64,000 nucleotides of DNA from Saccharomycopsis fibuligera x Saccharomycopsis cf. fibuligera (taxonomy: Eukaryota > Ascomycota > Saccharomycetes > Ascoideales > Saccharomycopsidaceae). The stretch's first letter is position 1, and every line of letters starts with the position of its first letter. The translations under genes were made by a program, and so were the position numbers. The stretch is taken from contig CP012816.1 of the NCBI GenBank assembly GCA_001936135.1, positions 809,501 to 873,500 on the forward strand, given 5' to 3'. The notes below the pieces were generated by a model. It did not search any database. It had not been told where the DNA came from and saw nothing but the letters and a program-made list of their open reading frames with translations. Of the stretch, positions 45,346 through 55,362 are shown piece by piece.

Positions 45346-47133
45346 CTAGTCGAACATGTTTTCATTAAAACCAACCAAGGAATGACAACTGTCGATCAAC
45401 ACCCCAGTGTCGTCCAACAAGTTATTAATGACCTGCTCAATTTGCTTCATGTTTTTCAAACATGAAAAACGTTTATGAACGTTACCATACTTGTCAATAA
45501 TAAATTTTTCAAAATTCCATTTTATGAATTTTGTGCCAAGTACCCCATTCTTTTCGTTTTTCAAATAGCTATAAATAGGACAAGAGTTTTTACCGTTGAC
45601 CTTAACTTCACTAAAAATTGGGAATTTGATGTCATAGGTGGCAATTAGCTCTTCTACTGACAAGTCAGAGTTGCAACTATTATTCAAGGGTGAGAAAATC
45701 GAAGTGTTGGATGTAGTGCGGGCGTGGACTGGAGCAGAAAATTGACGTTCATGTTGCATACGACTGCTAATGTCCGATAAAGAAACACTTCTCTTATGAA
45801 GCGATGGCACTGATTGTTCATTGCCGTTGAATGACTGCACTTCTGGTACTGAATTGTTTTTTCTAGTTATGTTGAACTGTTTGCATGGGAATCCGATAAT
45901 TACTAAACCTTTTGCACTATACTTTTCATGTAGATAGTTCAAATATTTGAGGTTTTTTGAAGCCAACTTGCCATAAAATGAGATATTCACCACAAGAACC
46001 ACTTTATCTGCAAGCTCCGAAAACTCAAAATGGTTACCTTGATAGTCTTGAGATGATAGTTTATAGAAATCAGTGCCAATAGAGTCTTTAGCAGATTCGC
46101 TTGGTCTGAGACCATTAGTGACCAAATGGGTATATACCGAAGAGCGGTTGTTAAAACTGTTCTCAATATCTTGTGTTCTTGTGCTGTTAGTGCGGAATAT
46201 GCAGCTGAATCCACCTGTTCTGTTTACCGGATGTTGTTTGTGAGTTTCCAACATATTTACTGACAATTTGGATTGGTTGATCAAAGAAGCGCAAGTATTG
46301 TATCTTCTTGGTAGCAGCTGCGATGGTTCTTCATTGTTTGATTGTGCTACTGGATATGGTGTATTAAATTGCACTGGTTGTTGTTCATAGATAGTTGGAT
46401 GTTGTTGCTGGTAAATTACTGAATGTGGCTCTCCTTGCATTATCTGCTCTTGGTCCTCATCAAAAGACTGCAAGCTAGCATTGTCTATTGACACAACTTT
46501 TCTTTTCTTGTCATGGATGTCACTATTTGAAAAATTTTGATATTCTTCTTCAGAAATCATGGATATCACGTCTTGGTAAACGCTGGATTGTCTTCTAGCT
46601 CTTTTGATAGACAGAACAGGGGCTCTAGATGACAGCGTGAGTGTCCACTGCTCGTCGTCACTGCTGATTTGGCTATCATTAAATGTCTCAATGGTTCTAT
46701 CATATTGGGGAGTGGCAACTTCAGTGGCATAGCCATCAATTATATCAGTGATATCATTTTCAAGTAGGGAGTCTCTTGATTTATTGCTGAGTTTAGCGTT
46801 TGTGTTGTTCTTCTGCTCGAAATCGAAAACTGAGGTGTTTGGAGTGTTTACACTGGAGCTAGATGGTGACTCAAATGAAAACATATTGTCAGAAGGAGTA
46901 GAAGACGAAGAGCTGGGAGGAGACAGAACGCTATTCAAGGCACTGTCATCTTGTGCCAAAATACCATTGATGGTCAACGAGTGGTGATTGTGAACCATTG
47001 AAAGTGGCTGTTTGCGGTGTTTATGTTGTTGTTGAGGTGACTGTGGATGCTGGAAATGGTATGAATGGCGAGGAAGGTAATTGCCGTTTCTAGTTTGGCG
47101 GTTGTGAAGCGAGCTAGCGTACGGAAATGCCAT
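45346..47133 (-). CDS. Long protein with cysteine-less glutathione-peroxidase fold
   Basis: 595 aa from ATG 47133. Residues 1-354 are Ser/Asn/Gln/His-rich and disordered. Residues 355-575 align with the glutathione-peroxidase/Gpx3 fold: FYKLSSQDYQGNHFEFSEL (355-373), DKVVLVVNISFYG (376-388), KGLVIIGFPCKQFN (408-421), YDIKFPIFSEVKVNG (500-514), GTKFIKWNFEKFIIDKYG (533-550). In the family the peroxidatic cysteine follows VNVASKCG; here that stretch is VNISFYGKLA, with no Cys near it. The resolving Cys region before TYDIKFPI also lacks Cys, while the Gln of FPCxQF and the Trp/Asn of WNF are kept. A Ser-rich loop of about 70 residues (421-490) is inserted. It should therefore not be a peroxidase; a sensor, scaffold or adaptor role is speculation. 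The fold assignment is good, the function unknown. Confidence 0.8.
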   Translation of the reverse strand: MAFPYASSLHNRQTRNGNYLPRHSYHFQHPQSPQQQHKHRKQPLSMVHNHHSLTINGILAQDDSALNSVLSPPSSSSSTPSDNMFSFESPSSSSVNTPNTSVFDFEQKNNTNAKLSNKSRDSLLENDITDIIDGYATEVATPQYDRTIETFNDSQISSDDEQWTLTLSSRAPVLSIKRARRQSSVYQDVISMISEEEYQNFSNSDIHDKKRKVVSIDNASLQSFDEDQEQIMQGEPHSVIYQQQHPTIYEQQPVQFNTPYPVAQSNNEEPSQLLPRRYNTCASLINQSKLSVNMLETHKQHPVNRTGGFSCIFRTNSTRTQDIENSFNNRSSVYTHLVTNGLRPSESAKDSIGTDFYKLSSQDYQGNHFEFSELADKVVLVVNISFYGKLASKNLKYLNYLHEKYSAKGLVIIGFPCKQFNITRKNNSVPEVQSFNGNEQSVPSLHKRSVSLSDISSRMQHERQFSAPVHARTTSNTSIFSPLNNSCNSDLSVEELIATYDIKFPIFSEVKVNGKNSCPIYSYLKNEKNGVLGTKFIKWNFEKFIIDKYGNVHKRFSCLKNMKQIEQVINNLLDDTGVLIDSCHSLVGFNENMFD

Positions 47134-50100
47134 GGCAAAGGATGGATGAATATCTATATATATAACACGCTAGAAAATTTTCTTTATTTTTTTTAGTATG
47201 TGTGTTACTTCTTCGCCCGCTTGTTGTTTGTTCCTCAAATAGAAGCTATTGTTTACAATTTATGCGTGTAATGATGTGTGTGCACAGGGAAGGGAAGCTG
47301 AAAATTGCAAGCGAGGACAGGCACCAAGGATAAGGTTTTGCAGAAGAAACCGACCGGGGCGCGTCGTGACGAATTGGGAAAGTGCTTGGGCGAGGATTGC
47401 GGTGACAAAAATGTTAATTAATGAGCGAAAGTTAATTGGGACGCAAGCGCTGTGTATAAGAAATGGTGATGTTATTTCTTCTCGCTGCTTTTGTTGCTTT
47501 TGTTGTTGTTGAAGTAGATGTGTTGAGGAATACAGGATATCGTCAGAAGGGGAAATAATACACTTCTGTGTATTAGTGGGCGAGGTGGGCGCGGTGCTGC
47601 TTATATAGCCCTTGGGCGCTTAGCACTTGGGCGCTTAGCTTAGCTCAGCTGGAGGACACTTAACGTTGTTCGCGTTGTCGGCGCTTAACTTAAGGGCCCC
47701 TGGGGGATACCCGTTCTGCCGATCAGGTCCGCCAGCGTTACAGGGTGCTATACGGGCGCAATATTTTAGATGGCCATAGTGAATAGTGAATAGTGAATGG
47801 TGGATAGTGGATAGCAGATAGTGGATAGTGTATGATAAATAGTGAATAATGCCATATATGGAGATCCATTATGGCAGTGGCAGCGGTCTTTTGTCCCTGG
47901 TCAGGCTTTCCTTTGAGAGCCGCGGCAGTAACGCTGCGGTGTCTTAGGACAATCGCAGTAGGAACCACTATTGTTATTGTCGCGGATGCTGCCGCTCATT
48001 ATAGCGCTATTCTACTAGCCTTTCTTTGCACCAAAACAATTGTTTTGCTATGTTTTATACAAGCTGCTGTTGGCTCGCTGTGTATCATCATTATGAGTAT
48101 TGTTTTCACTGTTACTATTATTGCCACTACAATTTGTCACTCAGTAATTGGGTTCGCTGCCGTTAGGAAAAAACGCGCTAAGCGTAAACCTAAAATCCAA
48201 CTTGGTGGTGTGTGCACACCCTCTGCTGCTAATGGAAAAATTCGAGAAGTCGGCATTCTGTGAACACACAGCTCATGAGATGTTTGTCCAGGAATATGTT
48301 ACGGCATAACTACAGGCTCTAGGCTGTCTCTTCCAACAATAGTTGTTGTTTTCTGAACTTCAAGCTTTCCTTTTTGGATAGTGCATTATGTTTACTTTCG
48401 TTCGCATTTGCCATTTTGGTGGTGGATCGGCTGTTTGGCAAAGCATCACAATGCCCCATAATGTGCTTAGCTGTATCTGGTTCTGTGGGTTTGCATCCAT
48501 TTGCGCAAAAAAGCAGCGACTTGCGACACACACTAACAGTTATAGCAGCTTTACACATCGTGCTCGAGCGTTATTTTTTTGATTTCAAACTTCAATCTAC
48601 AAAATATACGGTGAACATTTGATGATCAGCTGTTACATTAGTGAGCTACACTAGTTCATCAGCTTGCCGCACTCTCCTATCCCAATAGGGCAAAAATACC
48701 ATACTAGCCAGCCCCCGAATCCCACCAATTTGGCCAACCGGTGATCTTTCAAGCCTCACAATGTGTAACATAGAATGAATACACAACAATCAGCAAAGCT
48801 GCTCAATGCGGTCAAAGATAACCAGAGTTTCAGATCACTAACCATTAGGTATTGCAAAGCTTTTGATCTTCACCTTTGCGTTGCCGCACCCCTAAACCTT
48901 TGTATCGCCGTTTATTTAGGCCACCTAACTAAGGTAAAATTGTCTCCGTATCCTGTAGGTTTTCTCAAAAAAAATAAAAATAAAAATAAAAAAAATAAAA
49001 AAACTCTTCTTGCACGTTCAGTGTTTCATACAATGCAAATTGGTTTGCAAATCCAATCAAAAAGAAGCAGGCTAATGGCCAAAGTTAATCCGTAGGAAAG
49101 GCATGCGCTACATGTAAACGTCACTCATTGCCTTGCACGTTTGATAGGTGGAGCCTGCAATCAACAAGACAGACAGGCACACGGCTAGACAGTAGCGCAG
49201 TGCAGCTGGTCTCACAAAAGAACAAGTTATACCAGGCCTTTGCTTCATCACATAAAAGACGAGCACTGGCTCAAAACAAATTTTGCATGTCTTAACTGTT
49301 TGTCGTGGCTCTCTGATATTTTATTTACAGAGAGGAAATCATAAAAGCAAAAAAAAAAAAAAAAAAAAATAGCGTGCTGTACTACTGAGTGCCATAAACT
49401 ACTATATTGCAGGCAATCAAATGGTGTGCTAATATCATGCGCTTCTTTAATGAGCTTTCGAGACTTTTGCAATTTTTCGACCTACCTCGACAAAAAAGGA
49501 AATTATTTCAATTAGACTGATTTGCCGTAAGACAGGCGTTCTCATCAAGAGCACAACAGGAAACTGAGATCAACAATGAAGTGAGGAAATTAGCACCAAA
49601 AATTTACGTCCTACCTAGATCAAGAAAAGAAAGAAAAATTTTTACCTTTGAGTCGCAACATTTGATACAGTATAGGTTGTATTTAGGGAATGAACAGTAG
49701 CAGACCAGCCAAAAAGCTCATAAGTAAGTTGATAATTATAAATGGCAAAAGTGGCAAAGGGAAAAATCACCGCACTATTGCAGAAAAGCTATGTTTCTTT
49801 TTTTAGAATTAATTAATTTTGACTTTAATAGCGCGCTGAGATATTTTTACGAATAACAATGGTCAAAATATAAGAGTCGTTTACGTTGAAACACCAAAGC
49901 TTTAAGATAATGTTGGTACTGAAACGTTGTAGACTTATCAGATCTGGTTGTTTAAATGGGCTCTCCTATTATTTATCCTTAAGGTTGTCTTTGTTTTAAC
50001 ACCAACTACCCAACTCAACTCAACCCGAAAACCACACTGCCAAAAAGCTAACAGCTCTGTAACCTACTTGTGGCTTAAGGGGCATTGCTCAGACTTCTAT

Positions 50101-51186
50101 ACCTTCTAGACCATTGATCAGCTTGAAAGTATACATTTACAAAGTCCTGCTCTGCAGCTTATTAGTAAAAACTATGTTCTCTAAGCACTTTACTTTTTTT
50201 ATTTTTCTTTTTTGTTTTTATTTGAGAAGCGACAAGAACCTTGTAGATTGTATTGAACAGACACCTAAGTTGGAAAGACTAAAAACACAAGCTACATCTC
50301 CGCTCTCAGCTTTCCACAATTTCTGATTGTTCGTGAATAAAACTCAAAATGATAAACTAAAGTGCACTTGGACCCAAGCAATATTTTTGGATCTTTTACG
50401 GCCAGCCATTTACCTTCAATCAGTATAGGCACTTTAGTGGTGCGCCGTGTGGTTGTATAATGTTAACTATTGCCTTTGATATATCATGCCAATAGCACCT
50501 TCTTGTTGGAATATATATCTTGCATGTGACTTAAACTCAATATTACATAATATAGTAGTCATATAAACAAGGAAGCGCATGGAAAGAAAAATCGAAAAAA
50601 GCGTGTGATCGAGACTAAGGATGATGATCATGATGATGAGAAGTGATGAGAATATCACAGAAAAGAGTGAATGTGACAACTGTGCTTGTATATTTTTATG
50701 ATAACTGATCAATTTTCAAGTCACAGGATATTCTTACACGAAGCTTTGTGTTTCTTTTTGCATTTCGCCACTTATTTTGCATTTTGGTTTTGATATTGTG
50801 ATCTGATTTGGAGATTTAACTTGGAGTTCGCCATTCTCTGGAACGTCTGCCGCACTTATAAAGAAGTTTCTAGAGTTCATTTATAAGCGTAATCTTCACC
50901 ACGGAAGAAAAATAGAAACACTTGAGTGATTGGTATTCAATCCATTTAGATTTTATTGTCTGTCCATCTATTTGAATCAATTCACAAAGCGCCGAGGAAA
51001 TAGAAGCTGTATTAAAAATTGAAAGTAAAACGTCAAATCAACTCACCTACGATACCCTTTTTGCGCAATTTATATTCATGCACATCGCTTTATTAATCAT
51101 AGACAACAGTAAAATATAACATACACTTTCATTCTATCACACAGATTAGTACAAGGAGCCAGTTATACAATAAAATCATATTAAGG
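47134..51186. other. 4-kb gene desert
   Basis: The longest gap in the window, between divergent starts (GPX-like on minus, YPI1 on plus). It contains TATATA sequences close to 47156-47163, a 14-bp direct repeat CTTGGGCGCTTAGC (about 47608-47640), a GTGAATA/GTGGATA repeat, an A21 run (49349-49369) and a GAT/ATGATG run (about 50618-50650). One ATG-started 130-codon frame (47871-48263) has a hydrophobic middle and a basic tail, but nothing else supports it as a gene. I could not fold any snRNA, snoRNA or tRNA by eye. Confidence 0.4.
47776..47850. repeat. GTGAATA/GTGGATA tandem repeat
   Basis: About ten imperfect 7-8-bp units (ATAGTGAATAGTGAATGG, then GTGGATAG variants) in a row, GC-neutral and non-coding, in the gene desert upstream of the GPX-like gene. 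Confidence 0.85.
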
Positions 51187-51864
51187 ATGTCACCCTACAG
51201 CGGAGCTAATAATGCTCATACTGCTACTACAACGCAACAGCACACCACCATCACCACTGTGTCTGTGCCTGCATCATTGCATCTTCGAGGTGCTTCGCCA
51301 CTAGCTCAAACTGCCATTACAACTCAGAATCAAACCGAAAACGAAGATCGGACCGAAAATGGTGACGAGGGAGACAGTCAACGAAGCAGAAGACATGTTG
51401 CTTGGACCGATGATACTGTTGATAACGAATTCATGAATAAGAAAAAAAGTAAAATTTGCTGTATTTTCCATCCAGCGGGAGGCGATTTTGAAGAGGAAAG
51501 TGAGCCTGAATCAGGATCAGAAAGTTCGTCGTCTAGCAGTAGCAGTAGCAGTGGTAGTGACAGTGGTAGTGATAGTGATAGTGACAATGACGACAGGGCC
51601 CGGTTTAGCAGTGGACGCGGACAAGCACATGGTCATGAACATGAACATGAACATGGGGAGAACGGAGGATCGTGTGAACATGGCCATAATCACAGTGAAG
51701 GTCACAGAAGAAGAAGAAGAAGAGTTAAAGGAAAGAGTAAAGTGAGGGATAATAATTGTACAGAGGATGAAAAAGAAAAGCCGGTGCCTCCTAATGCTTA
51801 TGAAATTCAGCCGAAGTTCAGGCCAGTGAACGGTAATGGTGATGGTGGTGATGGTAGTCAGTGA
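51187..51864 (+). CDS. YPI1: Type-1 protein phosphatase inhibitor/regulator Ypi1
   Basis: 225 aa from ATG 51187. The conserved Ypi1/PPP1R11 core is at residues 68-97: [20 protein letters not shown] followed by [11 protein letters not shown]. The HVAW tetrapeptide (70-73) is the RVxF-type Glc7-docking motif and the CCIFHP block is the family signature. Ypi1 binds Glc7 (with Sds22) in the nucleus and controls its activity and localisation. The C-terminal part adds Ser/Asp and His-rich low complexity ([11 protein letters not shown], then a second HGHNHSEGH cluster), which could bind metal ions, and a basic [11 protein letters not shown] run. Length is somewhat larger than S. cerevisiae Ypi1 (155 aa) through these tails. 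Confidence 0.93.
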   Translation: MSPYSGANNAHTATTTQQHTTITTVSVPASLHLRGASPLAQTAITTQNQTENEDRTENGDEGDSQRSRRHVAWTDDTVDNEFMNKKKSKICCIFHPAGGDFEEESEPESGSESSSSSSSSSSGSDSGSDSDSDNDDRARFSSGRGQAHGHEHEHEHGENGGSCEHGHNHSEGHRRRRRRVKGKSKVRDNNCTEDEKEKPVPPNAYEIQPKFRPVNGNGDGGDGSQ

Positions 51865-51918
51865 GTTTATGACGTTGAAGATACTTTACACAAATGATAA
51901 TGTTATTGATTCGCCTGC

Positions 51919-51951
<33 letters not shown>

Positions 51952-53007
51952 CTTTTGTCTTTTTTCACCTTTATCTATATTTTATTAATTTCTTCATTTT
52001 TCTAGCTGACCACACTTGAAGTCTTTTTCATTGTATTCCTATTATTTATTTATTTATTTTTCTTTTTTTTTTTTTTTTTCTTTTTTTTTTGACTTGATAT
52101 GTTTTTGTGCCTTTTCTAATTTTTACGTATCTTTTCATTCTTGCTTTAACATCTTTTGTCTAGTGTTGTTGGTACTTATTTTTCGACTTCACGAAAAACA
52201 TGCAAGATTTATTCTCTATATTAATATATTCTGTTTCTACGCTTTGCAGCGCAAAATCCAGTTTGCTGCTTTTTGATTGCCTCAATCCACTAATGATTTT
52301 CTTACAATTTGACGACCAAGTTTTAATTTTGTTCATGCCACATTTTTACATTAAGACTTCTAGATCTGACCTCATTATGTACCAAAATTTGGTAAAAACA
52401 GTTTCAAAATTTTTTGAACACAATAAACAGAAAAACATATCATATCAACAAGCATTTCACAATAATTTCCTGACTCTCTAGCAGTATTTTTTTGAGGCTT
52501 TCACTCAACCAATTTCGCTAGGCTCGCAAGTCCGTATACGGACTTCAGTAGATTTGAGTATAAAAACGGCACGTGAAGCGTATACAAACTTTAGGATGGA
52601 AACGTCTTGGAAAATCGCAATGGCGTTTTTATGCTGGCTTTAGAATGTAACGGACCGGAGGCAATAAATGTTGCAGTCTTTTCCTCAGACTGCTGATAGA
52701 CTCAGCACTATCATTGAAAGTTTGCAGGACTTATATTTCCAATATATATATACTTTTTCTTTTGCAACGCCAAGCTACTATTACTGGACATCTTAACCTG
52801 TTCTCACGCAACATTCAAAATTTTTTAATAGAAAACATTACGCTCTTTTCAAATCAATCGAAGCTCGGAATACTCAATCATTGAGTCTACTTTGATAAAG
52901 ATACCAACCACATTTGATAACATTGTGTTACCACGAAGCTTATATTCAATACACGCGATAACAACACTGTTTCGTACCAGCGCAACTATACCATAAAAAA
53001 TAATAAA
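51865..53007. promoter_or_regulatory. Intergenic YPI1 to OPA3-like gene, with long T-runs and a palindrome
   Basis: 1.14 kb. A T29 run (51921-51949) and other T-rich sequence follow YPI1. At 52528-52545 is an 18-bp perfect palindrome AAGTCCGTATACGGACTT, then TATAAAAA (52559-52566) and a CACGTG E-box (52570-52575), a cluster looking like a promoter about 450 bp before the OPA3-like ATG. No coding frame is convincing. Confidence 0.5.
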
Positions 53008-53533
53008 ATGAGTGGAATTGGTGGAAAGTTGGTAGCAGCAGCAATCAGACAAGTTGCTAAACCGCTATCGGTAAGTATTTGATCTCTTCAAAGTTTGCAC
53101 TATTTGCTGATTTACTTATTTTACTGTTATTGCAGGGTGGCTAAAGAATTGGCATTGCTGTTAATATTTTGCTCAAAATTTGGTGTGAATCTTGTATGAT
53201 TTCAATGCATCTTTTTGACGAAGTTCTGGAATTTATACATTAGTGTTACAATTTTGAATGGCAGGTACAACGCGCGTGCATTTCAAATAACTTTTATGAT
53301 TTCAATTCACCCCAACATAGTTTCAATTGTCAGAGAATGTCATGCGAGACACGTTATCTACTTTCTTTTTATGACAATACGCATTAAGTTCATTACATGA
53401 TTTCCCAGTAGACTTACGCATAATGATTTCCAAAATTCGACTTTGTCAGGTGTTTTTTACAAAAGGTTTCTTCTGCACCTTGCAAGTGTACCACCAATTA
53501 CTAGCCGGTTATCCTCTAATAACAGCTTTTTTT

Positions 53534-53567
<34 letters not shown>

Positions 53568-54230
53568 ATCCAAACGCTCTACCGAGTACTAACTTTCAAA
53601 AAACAGTTAACTATCAAAGGACAAGCAATTCAACATGAATCGTTCCGTAAAACATGCATAGCAATCGCCCAACGGCTTCACACTATCGACATCAAGCTCC
53701 GGATGTCCCTTCTTGGTCAAAAAAACACAAAAGTGAGGCCTCTTAATGACCGCAAAGCTATTGAAGATGGCGCTACTTTCCTAGCAGAGACGTTTGTGTT
53801 TGGCGTTGCTGGTTCTATTATTGTTTATGAGACATATAAGGCCAAAAAGAAGCAAAATGAACGGACCGAGATGATTGAAGACGATATCAGAGCCCTTCAG
53901 GATGAAATTGAATATATTCGGAAAAAACTCAATGAGCATAATGTGAAGTTGGACGATTATACTTTGCCTAAGGAGCTCAAGCCAAAGATTTTGAAGATTC
54001 GAGATGATACAGCGGAAAGTCAGACTCCTAGCATAGCACCAGCGGGATCGCTGGCGGAGGGCCACACAGGAGGAGCGGGTGCAGGATCGCAGAGCCAGTT
54101 GGGAGAAAAGCTGTCAGAATCAGCAGTGGCAGGTCAAAGAGTGAAAGAAAATATTGAGGCGTTGGAGAAAAAGTATGAGTTGATCAAGGCTGCTGGGGAT
54201 GCACCACCGGACACACCATCCTCCGAATGA
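53008..54230 (+). CDS. OPA3-like mitochondrial protein (two exons)
   Basis: Exon 1 (53008-53070, 21 codons: MSGIGGKLVAAAIRQ then VAKPLS) joins exon 2 (53607-54230) to give 228 aa. The junction reads KPLS-LTIKGQAIQHESFRK, matching the OPA3 pattern (KP..IK.QA..H..FR). Then come IAQRLHTIDIKLRMSLLG, KVRPLNDRKAIEDGATFLAE and the single membrane segment TFVFGVAGSIIVYETYKAKK, followed by a coiled coil (DIRALQDEIEYIRKKLNEHN). OPA3 proteins are mitochondrial membrane proteins linked in man to optic atrophy; the yeast role is unclear. Without exon 1 the second exon starts only at an internal Met (53703), so the intron is required for the conserved N-terminus. The tail is Gly/Ala/Ser-rich. Confidence 0.88.
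53071..53606 (+). other. Spliceosomal intron of the OPA3-like gene
   Basis: 536 nt beginning GTAAGT and ending ACAG, with a perfect branch-point TACTAAC (in GAGTACTAACTTTC, about 53587-53593) 13-19 nt before the acceptor and a T30 run (53536-53565) upstream. A nearer acceptor, TTATTGCAG ending at 53135, would give a 65-nt intron and an mRNA that stops after two Gly codons (GGT GGC TAA). No C/D or H/ACA snoRNA was seen inside. Confidence 0.85.
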
Positions 54231-55362
54231 TGACACGCTCTCTCTGATAATGGCACTTAAATGGCCATGATTCTTTTGTTCTTGTTTGAAAAACTACATC
54301 CAAGAGAGTGGAAAATTGCATTTACCTTGTACATATAATAAAGTTCTATATCGTTATAAATTGCATATATTATTGCCGTTAATCTAAAACTGAAAATAAA
54401 GGTTGTTGTTGTTGTCTTGGGAAAGAAACATTGATCGTTTGGTATACAAAGAGCAAACGACTTGTATTTTAGGCTCTTCGTTACTTGCGAACTAAGGTAA
54501 TTGTATTCTCATATTTCTGCATGTTGGCAGAAATCTACATTTAATCTGAGCGATGATAGCATAGTGCATACGGCTGCTTCTTTCATCCGCTAATGTTTAT
54601 ATCATACAAGAGGCTAACGTTACTCCTAAATCGCTCAATCAAAAAAGAAAAAAACTACACGCATTCCCGCAACTGCTGCTATTGTCGAAAATAATCTTAA
54701 TTATCAGTGCCAGATCAAACTCAATGCACCAATCCATGTTTACGCTTCTGCTGTATCGTGCGAAAAGATCCGGACTAAAAGTTTTCCCTAGGATTTCTGC
54801 AAAACACGATGACAGGTATTGCCTTTTTGGGCAAGCGGCTTGACTAATTAATAAAACAATCTACGCGTGTTTTCGAATTGCTGCGTGGAATGCTTTCTCG
54901 ATCTGGCATGTCAGAATGGGCGGTGTTCCCTGTGATTCGAAGCACTTTTGAAGAAAAGCCTTTCCAGAGACATAATTACAATAGCAATCAGCTTCAAAAG
55001 CAGCAGGCTCTTATCATCAAGATCCCACTAAATACCAGCAGGGCGGTCCCGTACCGCCCTGCTGGTTTTCAATTTTCGCTGGCAGTGCGCATTAAAGTCG
55101 GGACTAAAATAACGAATCCCTGCAGACAGCTTTTGGTACTCACTCCTAGACACTTCCTCACTGCTAGACTAATGGTCCATTGAAAACATCCTAGCTACTC
55201 TCTTGATCCCTATACGGAAAATATCTCGATCTCAATATCTTTCCATTGCCATTTGAGCCACTTCACAATCTTCTCCTATCTTGTATCTTTAATATACTAT
55301 AATCACCCTATCTATAATCCTCCTATCTATATTTGCACCTTCTCAACTATAGACTATCCATC
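54231..55362. promoter_or_regulatory. Intergenic before RFS1-like gene, with GC-rich hairpin
   Basis: 1.13 kb between two plus-strand genes. It carries a GTT run (about 54401-54414), AT-rich sequence, the perfect hairpin at 55034-55066 (listed separately) and a CT-rich leader before the ATG at 55363. A 101-codon frame at 54878-55183 has no ATG support or protein-like features. Confidence 0.45.
55034..55066. repeat. Perfect inverted repeat, 14-bp arms, 5-nt loop
   Basis: ACCAGCAGGGCGGT (55034-55047), loop CCCGT, then its exact complement ACCGCCCTGCTGGT (55053-55066), followed by TTTTC. The centre reads CGG-N7-CCG, the inverted half-site pattern of Zn2Cys6 transcription factors. It lies about 300 bp before the RFS1-like start, so it may be a regulatory site or an RNA hairpin. 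Confidence 0.9.

Noticed and set aside
49349-53565. A/T homopolymer runs (49349-49369, 51921-51949, 53536-53565) as possible retroelement tails
   Set aside because: No target-site duplication or element body beside them; one is an intron polypyrimidine tract and the others fit 3' UTR or promoter T/A-tracts.
54878-55183. 101-codon frame before the RFS1-like gene
   Set aside because: No ATG at its listed start, covers the perfect hairpin and has no protein features.
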